From contig CANFNV010000002.1 of NCBI GenBank assembly GCA_947448525.1, forward strand, positions 124,001 through 188,000: a stretch of DNA of 64,000 bases, read 5' to 3'. This document shows positions 44,852 to 55,200 of the stretch, one piece after another. Positions within the stretch are counted from its first letter, which is position 1. Every line of letters begins with the position of its first letter. The stretch is from Flavobacteriaceae bacterium (GTDB lineage Bacteria; Bacteroidota; Bacteroidia; Flavobacteriales; Flavobacteriaceae). Below the pieces are notes generated by a model. That model worked only from the letters and a program-made list of their open reading frames with translations. It did no database searches and was not told the DNA's origin. The translations under genes were made by a program, and so were the position numbers.

Positions 44852-46081
44852 TTATTCGTTTTCATTTTCAATAGCATCTTTATAGTCGGGATATAGAAAT
44901 TTGTTATAAGGAAATCTTGTTATATGAATTTCTCTAACTGCTTCATAAATAATTTCTCTGAATTGTTCAAAGTTTTCTTTTTCAGTTGCTGAAATAAATA
45001 ATGCTTTCTTTTCTCCAACATTACTCATCCAAGTCGCTTTCCATTCTTCTAAGGTATAATGTTTGCTCGTTTTTTCGGTAATTAAATCGTCTTCTTCTAT
45101 AATTTCATGTTTATAGGCATCAATTTTATTGAATACCATAATTATAGGTTTATTATTACTTTTTATATCTAATAAAATTTTATTAACCGATTCGATGTGG
45201 TCTTCAAAATCGGCATGAGAAATATCTACAACATGCAGCAATAAATCAGCTTCACGAACTTCGTCAAGTGTGCTCTTAAAGGATTCTATTAATTGAGTGG
45301 GTAATTTTCTAATAAAACCGACAGTATCAGAAAGTAAGAAAGGCATATTTTTAATAACTACTTTTCTAACAGTAGTATCTAATGTAGCAAATAATTTATT
45401 TTCTACAAAAACATCACTTTTTCCAACAGCATTCATTAAAGTAGATTTTCCAACGTTAGTATAACCTACTAATGCCACTCGAACCATTGCACCACGATTT
45501 CCGCGTTGCACAGACATTTGCCTATCTATAGTTTTAATTTTTTCTTTTAATAGAGCAATTCTATCTCGAACAATTCTTCGGTCGGTTTCTATTTCGGTTT
45601 CTCCTGGACCTCGAAGACCAATTCCTCCTTTTTGTCGCTCCAGGTGCGTCCACATTCCAGATAATCTTGGTAATAAATATTGACATTGTGCCAATTCTAC
45701 TTGAGTTCGAGCATAAGAAGTTTCGGCTCTTTGCGCAAAAATATCTAAGATAAGGTTGGTTCTATCTAATATTTTACAATCTACAATTTTTGAAATATTT
45801 TTTTGTTGTGATGGAGATAATTCATCATCAAAAATGACAGTAGAAATATGATTTTCTTTGGTATAAATTGCAATTTCGTCCATTTTTCCGGTTCCAAGAA
45901 ATGTTTTTGGATTGGGTTTGTCCATTTTTTGCCAAAATCTCTTTACAACTTCACCGCCAGCAGTATAGGTTAAAAACTCTAATTCATCTAAATATTCTTT
46001 AAGTTTTTCTTCATTTTGATTTTGAGTCACCACTCCAACAACGACAGTTTTTTCGAAATCTATTTTTTCTTTTTCTAGCAT
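44852..46081 (-). CDS. hflX: Ribosome-associated GTPase HflX
   Basis: The 409-residue GTPase binds the 50S subunit and is linked to ribosome rescue under stress. It has the N-terminal HflX domain (DDELSPSQQKNISKIVD, LDIFAQRAETSYARTQVELA, GRVRDRIALLKEKI-like helices), then a G domain with G1 GYTNVGKSTLMNAV (about residue 204), G3 LSDTVGFIRKLP and G4 VFNKIDAY. LPRLSGMWTHLERQKGGIGLRGPGE is an HflX-specific stretch in two parts. I chose the ATG at 46081 (MLEKEKIDFEK). The longer in-frame start adds a hydrophobic leader not expected for a cytosolic GTPase. A TATTTTTG word lies on the minus strand at 46099-46106. Confidence 0.94.
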   Translation of the reverse strand: MLEKEKIDFEKTVVVGVVTQNQNEEKLKEYLDELEFLTYTAGGEVVKRFWQKMDKPNPKTFLGTGKMDEIAIYTKENHISTVIFDDELSPSQQKNISKIVDCKILDRTNLILDIFAQRAETSYARTQVELAQCQYLLPRLSGMWTHLERQKGGIGLRGPGETEIETDRRIVRDRIALLKEKIKTIDRQMSVQRGNRGAMVRVALVGYTNVGKSTLMNAVGKSDVFVENKLFATLDTTVRKVVIKNMPFLLSDTVGFIRKLPTQLIESFKSTLDEVREADLLLHVVDISHADFEDHIESVNKILLDIKSNNKPIIMVFNKIDAYKHEIIEEDDLITEKTSKHYTLEEWKATWMSNVGEKKALFISATEKENFEQFREIIYEAVREIHITRFPYNKFLYPDYKDAIENENE

Positions 46082-46252
46082 AATATGATTTTGTAATGCA
46101 AAAATAGACAAAACGCACAAATAATCGATTATCTGTAAAATAAATTCAAAAATAATAAATTTGTGTAGTTAAAAAGTAAATTTTTTGTTAAGTTTGATGA
46201 TTATTTTATGCAATATAAAAAAATAAGAACTAATAAAATCAATACACAAATA

Positions 46253-49200
46253 ATGAAAAAATTTACTTTTTTACTAATTACATTGTTGTTTTCAGTTATT
46301 GGATATTCACAATTTCCAACACCAGGAACAGAAGGTTTTGAAAATACAACAGGGCCAAGTTTAGCAATTCCTGTTGCTTCATCTCCATGGAATTTGGGGA
46401 CAGGCGTAACACCCAGTAATCAATGGGCGGTATTCGATAATGGAGTGCCAGTTCCATCAGCATCTCAAAAAAGATGGACATTTACAACAACTAGTGCTTA
46501 TGCAGGCACCCAATCAGCTTTTATGAATAGAAAGCAAAATGGTGGCGCAGGCGTCCTATCAGATGATTATCTTGCCACTCCATTAATTACTGTTCCGTCT
46601 AATGGTCAGTTAACCTTTTGGACCAGAATTGGGCTTAATGCTCCCACAATTAATGTAAATTTTCTTATTAAAATAAACACCAATACAGCAGTAGGATCTC
46701 AAACTACAGCTGCAAATTATGTTCTACCAGCTGCAACAGGTTTTAGCTGGGATCAAACAAATATAGCAGATCCGACTAATATCAATACATGGGTTCAAAA
46801 AACCGTTGATCTATCAGCATATGCTGGACAATCATTGTATATTGCATTTGTAAGAAGTTTTAATCAACCCGCTGCGGCTATTTCAGGTAATAGTTGGTTT
46901 GTTGATGAAGTAAAACTAGTTGAGCAATGTATTGCGGCTACAACTCAAGGGCCTGTTACTACAACTACTACATCAGCAACATTGTCTTGGTTACCTGCTA
47001 TATCAGCAAGTTGGGAAATTGAAACAGTTCCAACAGTTGGAGGAGTTCCTACTGGTGTGGGTGTTGTTTACAATGGAGCACCTCCCTATACCATAACTCA
47101 GACTTCAGCTGGAACTCCTTTATTACCCGGAACTGGATACGTTTTTTATATAAGAAAACGATGTACAGAGAGTAATAGTACTTGGCTTGGGCCTTATAAT
47201 TTTAATACAGTTCCCGCTGGATTAACTTGTGCTGGACCAATAGTTATCAATTCTTTACCTTATAGTGTAACGGATACTACAGCAAATTACGCCGATACTT
47301 ATGATGTTATACAACCTGCAGCTTGCGCTGGGGGTACTACAAATTATATGCAAGGAAATGACGTGTTTTATTCTTATACTGCAGCAACTACAGGCGCTAT
47401 TTCAATTGCTATGACTCCTACTGGAACTAATTCTAGTATTTTTGTATATCAGGGTTGCTCCAATGTTGGAGTAAGTTGTTTGGCAGGAGTCGCCAATACT
47501 ACAAATGGTGTAAGAACTATACCAAGTTTAAACGTAATAGCGGGACAAACTTATACTATAGTGCTTTCATCTAATGCCACAACACAAACCTATCCATATT
47601 CTTTATTAATTCAACAATTGAATTGTCCTGCACCATCAGGATTAGGAGCAACAACAACTGCAACTTCTGCTACGTTGAATTGGACTACACCAGCAACCAC
47701 TTCATGGGAGTATTTTGTACAAAACTTAAATGATGCTATTCCAACAACTTCTGGAATTACATCAACATCAAATACAGCGATTACTTCTACATTAAACTCC
47801 GGTGCCGCATTGGTTCCGGGTACAGATTATCAATATTGGGTTAGAGCGGATTGTGGAAACGGAACATTCAGTCCTTGGACTGGTCCTTACCCTTTTAGAA
47901 TGGCTCCAGGATGTGGAGGTCTTTTTGTAGACGCTGGAGGTTCGACAGGAAATTACGCTAACAGCACAACTGCTGCTTCAGTTGGAGGCACTACAACAAT
48001 TTGTCCATCTAATGTAGGAGATCAAGTAACAGTTACTTTTACATCATTTAGCACTGAATTAACTAATGACGTATTGAAGGTATATAATGGTAGCGGAACT
48101 TCGGGTCAATTATTAGCATCCTATTCAGGTACTTATACAACAGCAAATTTACCAACTATTACCTCATCAGCTGCTGATGGTTGTTTAACGTTTATTTTTA
48201 CATCGAACGCAACCAATAATTCAACAGGTTGGGTAGCAAATGTTACTTGTGCACCAGCACCAGATTGTCAGCAACCAATTTTGTTGACTCATGGAGCGGT
48301 AACTTATAATTCAGTTTCTTTAAGCTGGTCGCAACCTAATAATTCTAGTGGAAATCAACCTGGTTCTTGGGACATTATAGCCGTTCCTTGCGGAGGACTT
48401 GCGCCAACTGCTGCAACTACCGGATATTCATCAACTTCCAATTCCACTTTACCTTTAACATACGTATACAATACCGCATTATCACCACTTACTTGTTATG
48501 ATTTTTATGTAAGAGCATCGTGTTCTCTTACAAGTGTAAGTTCATGGAGTGGTCCAGTAAGTGCTACAACTGTTGCAGCTCCTCCAATCTGTGGTGGAAA
48601 CTTTATAGATTCAGGAGGAACTACAGGAAACTATTCAAGTAACGAGAATATTTCAACACAAATTTTACCGGTAAATGCAGGCGATCAAGTTACAGTTACC
48701 TTCTCCTCATTTAGCACTCAAGCGGGTGTCGATTTATTAAAAGTATATGATGGAACAAATACTACTGCAACAGGAACATTGCTTGCTACATATTCTGGAA
48801 CCTATACGGGCGCAGCATTACCAAGTATTACTTCATCATCTCCTGATGGAATTTTGACTTTTGTTTTTACTTCAAATGCTACTGTAAATGCTGCTGGATG
48901 GACTGCAAGCGTTTCTTGTGCTCCGGCACCAGCTTGTCAAAAACCAATTTTATTAATTGAAAACACTGCAGGAACTGCTTATAATCAAGTAGGACTTTCT
49001 TGGTCACAAACACAAAACCCTGATGCTTCTTTCCCTAATCAATGGCAAGTATTAGCTTTGCCAACGGGTTCTGCCGCCCCAACAGATTTAACACTATTAA
49101 CAGATGGTTATCAAACAAATAACAATATTAATTATATATATCCAGGACTTAACCCATTAAAATGTTATGATTTTTATGTAAGATCACTTTGCTCAGGAAC

Positions 49201-52200
49201 TAGTCTATGGTGTGGTCCAACAAAAATTTGTACGCCTATTGCACCACCAATTTGCGGTGGAAATTTTGTTGACTCAGGAGGAGTTGGTGGAAGTTATTCT
49301 AGTAACGAAAATATTACTACTACTATAACAACTACTCCAGGAAACCAAGTTACAGTTAACTTTACCTTACTTAACACACAAGTAGGAGTCGATTTATTAA
49401 AAGTTTATGACGGGATAAGTTCTTTAACAGGTACTTTATTAGCTACTTATTCTGGTGTTTATACAGGTACTGCATTACCAAGTATTACATCTTCATCGCC
49501 TGATGGTGCTTTGACTTTTGTGTTTACATCAAATGGTTCAGTAAATTCTACAGGATGGCTTGCGGATATTGTTTGTAATCCAGCACCAGCTTGTCAAAAA
49601 CCAATATTATTAACCGCACCTCCAGCAACAATAGCTTACAACCAAGTAGGCCTTACATGGGCACAAACACAAAACCCAGATGGTTCTACACCTGCTCAAT
49701 GGCAGGTAGTAGCTGTTCCGTGTGGTGGAACTGCTCCAACAGCAGCAACTCCTTTGACAGATGGTCAAACAACTCCATCTACAAGTACCACTCCTCAAAT
49801 TACGTATACCGGATTAAGTTCAACTGTTTGTTATGATTTTTATGTTAGAGCAATATGTGACCCTCTTACTTCTAGCACTAGCGCTTGGACAGGACCAACT
49901 TCCGTTACAACTGCTTTAGGGTGTGGAGGTATCTATACGGACGCAGGAGGATCAACAGGAAATTATCCGAACAATGTTACTGCGGCAACCGGAACAACAA
50001 TTATTACAACGACACCTGGAACTCAGGTTACAGTGACTTTTACGTCATTCAATACAGAATCCGGAATCGATTTATTGAAAGTTTATGATGGTTCAGATCC
50101 AACAACTGGGATCTTATTAGGAACCTATTCGGGAACTGCTATTCCTGGGCCGATTACCTCATCAGCAGCGAATGGCGCATTAAGTTTTGTATTTACATCT
50201 AATGCTACTACTCCTAGTGCTGGATGGACAGCTAATGTGACTTGTAATCCATCGCCAAGTTGTCAAAAACCAATATTATTGACTACGACAGCTGTATTAG
50301 CTCACTCAGTTACACTAGCATGGTCGCAAACACAAAACCCAGATGGGGTTTCTACACCAAATCAATGGGAAGTGTATGCTGTGCCTTGTGGATTAACAGT
50401 TCCGTCAAATACAATTCCAGTGGGGATTGGTCAATTGACACCTATATTGACTACTCCTCAACCTCAAATAACCTATACTTATACAGGATTAACTGCAGAA
50501 ATGTGTTATGACTTTTATGTAAGAGCAATATGTTCATCAACAAGTACAAGTGCTTGGACGGGAGTTGCAACTGCAACTACTGCAATTGCTTGTCCAAAGC
50601 CAACAGGAGTATATGCGACCTCAACTTCTATTTCAACAGCTTCTGTTTCGTGGACACCAGGCGGTACGGAAACGCAATGGCAAATTTTGTATTTACCAGC
50701 TGGTTCAGTTGCCCCAGGAGCTAACTCACCATTATGGTTGTTGCCTGCTCCAACAGTTACAACCACCTCAGTAAATACTAATTCACCAATAACAGGATTA
50801 TCAGTTGGACAATTTTATGATGTATATGTAAGAGCCCTTTGCTCAGCACCAGACGTAAGTGTTGCTACACCAGCTACTTCGCTTTACATCTATCCTCCAC
50901 TACCTAATTGTGCTGGGGTAGATTTGCATTTGACAACTACTACTCCAGGAGTTTATAATTTATGTCCAGGAAGTTGCTTGAATTTAGCAGCTACTTATGA
51001 AAGTACTTTTACAACCTCTGATTATACCGTTTCTTCAACTCCATTTGCACCTGTTTTTCCTTTTACTGGAGGAACACAAGTGTCTGTTAATACTGATGAT
51101 ATATGGTCGGGAGATATTGCTCTTCCTTTTAAATTTTGTTTTTATGGTAATACATATGACAAGTTAAATATTGGATCAAATGGAGTTGTTACATTTAACA
51201 CTCATACCTCTGGTTCTAATTGTCCATGGGCATTTACAGCTACAATTCCGAGTCCCACCTTTCCTGTTTTAAATGCAATTTATGCCCCTTATCAGGACAT
51301 TAATCCAGGGCCAGGAGGAGTTTCTACTCCAGCACCACAACCCAATATTAATTATCAAGTTTTAGGAACTGCTCCTTGTAGAGCTATGGTAATTAGCTTT
51401 AGCCAAGTAGGATTATACAGTACATCATGTGTAGCTAATCCTCCACAAACAAGTCAGGTAGTTTTATATGAAACTTCTAATGTTATAGATGTGAATATTG
51501 GAAATAGAAATGGTTGTACCACATGGAATTCTGGAAGTGGTGTTATTGGTGTTCAAAATTCTGATGGTACTAATGCGGTTGTTCCTCCAGGAAGAAATAC
51601 GGGCACTTGGTCTACAACTAACGAAGCTTGGCGATTTTTGCCTGCAGGACCTACTAACGCAACCTTTTCTTGGTTACAAGATGGTGTTACTTTGACAACA
51701 AATACAAATACCACTATTTGTCCTACAGTAAATACCACTTTAACAGCTGAAGCGAAATATACTGCTTGTGATGGTACTGTAGTAACAAAGGCTGAAAGTA
51801 TTTTATTGAATATTGTAGGTGAAGTAACACCTACATTTGCACAAATTGGTCCTATATGTCAAAATACAACAGCTCCAATATTGCCTTTATCATCTAATAA
51901 TACCCCTACTGCAATTACCGGAACTTGGTCTCCATCAACAATTGATACGTCAGTAACAGGTACTTTAACATATACTTTTACTCCGGATGCTGGTCAATGT
52001 GCTTTACCAACAACGATGAATATTACTGTAACTAATAGTATTACACCGACATTTACCACTCCCGCCCCTATTTGTTCTGGAACTCCTGCTCCAGTATTAT
52101 CTACATCCTCTAGTAATTTTCCTATACCTATAACAGGAGTATGGACACCGGCGACAGTAAGTAATACAACCTCTGGCACTTATACCTTTCAACCAAATGC

Positions 52201-55200
52201 TGGGCAATGTGCTTCAAATACTACTTTAGATGTTACGGTTAACACTAACTGTTCATTTGGAAGTTACGCAAGTGCCGTTTGGTTAACCAATTGTTCTACA
52301 TCAAATTTCTTTAATACTGTAGGTTCTGGCGCTGATATTATCGGACCAGTAGGAAACGTATTTCAAAACTCCGATTTAGGAACATACGTTCAGAACTCTA
52401 ATCTCTTAATATTAAGGGGAGCAGAAGTTAAAACATTCAAATCGGCTACTGCAAATGCTTGTAGTGCTCGATTAAACTATAGAATTTATCCTACTGCTAC
52501 CACTCCTGGTTCCTTCCAAGTAATGGATTTACCATTATTTGATAGTTGTACTGGAGGTACTTTTCCTTCTGGAGGCACATGTAATACAGGGGATCAAAAA
52601 TGGCATAGAGTTATAGCAGACGGTACTACAAACCCTTATTCTCCAGTTAACTTGACTACATATCTTCCAGGAAATTATATAATACAAGTTTATTATGATA
52701 TTACTGGTAGCACATCTAATACAGCGGGCTGTGAAGAAAATATTCTAATTGATAACAATGGAGCTTATTTTACCGCTAACTTTACAATACAGGCTCAGCC
52801 AACTTATTCAAGTTCTAATCCAACAACTTGTAGTGGCACTAATGGTTCCATAACAATATCTGGAATGGCTCCTAGTACTACTTATGGGGTTTCCTACCAA
52901 CAAGGATCTACTGCTGTTGGTTCTATTAATTTAACTTCTGATAATTCTGGAGTAATAGTTATTAACGGATTAAATGCGGCGACTTATTCAAATTTTACGA
53001 TCACAGTAAATGGTTGTTCGTATTCTTATACTACTCCTATTATTTTAGTAGACCCTGTTACACCCTCTGTAACAGTAAATAATTCATCAGTTTGCGCAGG
53101 ACAATCTGCAACTGTAACTGCTACTCCAGGAACTGCTGGAACCTATAGTTATGCATGGACAATACCAGCTGGAGCTACTCCTCCTGGAAACGTTGCTACT
53201 TTTACTACAACTATTCAAGGAGTTTATTCAGTAATAATTACGAATACTACTACTGCTTGCTCAAGTGTTAGTGGTTCAGGAACAGTTACTGTTAATGCTC
53301 TACCAACAGTTACTGTTAATAGTCCAACGGTTTGCCAAGGTCAGATTGCAACAGTAACGGCTTCACCATTGCCAGCAGGAAACTATTCTTATGTTTGGAC
53401 TTATCCCGTAGGAGCAACTGATCCTGGAAACGTTTCAAGTTTCAATGCAACTGTTAGTGGAAATTATTCAGTAATTGCTACAAACACTGTTACTGGTTGT
53501 TCAAGTATTAGCGTATCGTCAAATGTTACTATAAACCCTGTCCCAGTTGTTAGTGTTAATAATCCTACAGTTTGTGGAGGATTAGCAACAGTTACTGCTA
53601 CTGTATCCACTCCTGGAGTTTATACTTATACTTGGACTGTTCCTGCAGGAATGACTAATCCAGGAAATGTATCGAGTTTTACAACTTCTGTTCCAGGCGT
53701 TTATACTGTTGTTGTAAACAATGTAAGTAGTTTATGTAATATGGATTTTGATGCACCTATTGGAGTTCCGGCAGCAGGATTATTATTTGTTAATCAAAGT
53801 AATTTTTCATGTTGGAAAACTACTGCAACAGATGGAATGATTGAAGTTTGGTCTTCTGGTTGTCAATCAACACCTTCTTACTCAGGAACTCAATTTATCG
53901 AATTAAATGCCAATCAAGTTTCCACACTTTACCAAGATATGACTGTATTACCAGGTTCAACAATCAATATTTCGTTTGCTCATAGAGGTCGTTTTAGTGG
54001 AACAGATGTAATGAGAGTAGAGGTTGGGCCTATCGGCGGACCATATGTTAGTTTAGGACTTTTCTCTGCAACACCTGCTGCGTGGGTTTATAGTACGGTT
54101 CCATTCACCTTCCCAAACAATGGTGTTTCTAATTATTCACTTCGTTTTGTTTCGGTTAGCGCTGGAACAACCGATTTAACAGTTGGTAATTTTATAGATG
54201 CAATATCAGTTACTACAGCTAACTGCCCTGCAACGGCTTCTGGAACAGTTACTATCAATTCAATAATTACTCCAACATTTAATGCTATTACACCTATATG
54301 TTCAGGTACTACTGCACCAATATTGCCAACAGTTTCTACAAATACACCAACGTCAGTTACAGGTACATGGTCGCCATCTGTTATAAGCAATACCTCTTCA
54401 GGTGCTTATGTTTTCACGCCAGATGCTGGACAATGTTCTCAATCTTATACTATTAATGTTACTGTAAATTCAATTCCAACACCAACAGTTAGTATTCTGA
54501 CTCAGCCAACATGTGCAAGTCCAACAGGAACAGTTGAAGTCACTTCCCCTGTTTCAAGTATAGCAACTGCTACACCAACTGATTTGTTTATTTCTGAGGC
54601 TACAGATTCTAATTCTGGATCTTTATCCTATGTGGAGTTATACAATGGAACAGGTGCTTCGATTAATTTATCGAATTATTCTATTAAAACCGCGAATAAT
54701 GGTAATGCCTATGGATTTACCTTGCCATTAAATAATGTGAATATTGCTTCTGGAGCAACTTATGTTGTTGCATTAGGATTTGGAGGTTCAAACATATGTT
54801 CTTCAATATTAGGCGGTGATGGATCTCTAGGTGCACAAAGTAGTGGATCTGGGTCTGTGAATTTTTTAGCTAATGGAAATGATCATTTTGGTCTATTTAA
54901 TGGAACAACACTAATAGATAGTTGGGGAACTTTTGGAGACAATAATTGGGCTCCAACTAACATAGGTACTGAAGGTGCTGATTTTAGAAGAAAAACAACA
55001 ATTTCACCTCTACCAAATCCGACTTTCAATAATAATGATTGGGACATTTTTGATTATGCTGGAAATACCCCTGCTGATTGTGCTAATAATGATTATTCTA
55101 ATATTGGTTTATATACATTAAACACTACAACTTCATATTATCAATATAGTGTTGATGGTGGTCCATACCAAAATAGTCCTATTTTTACTGGATTAACTCC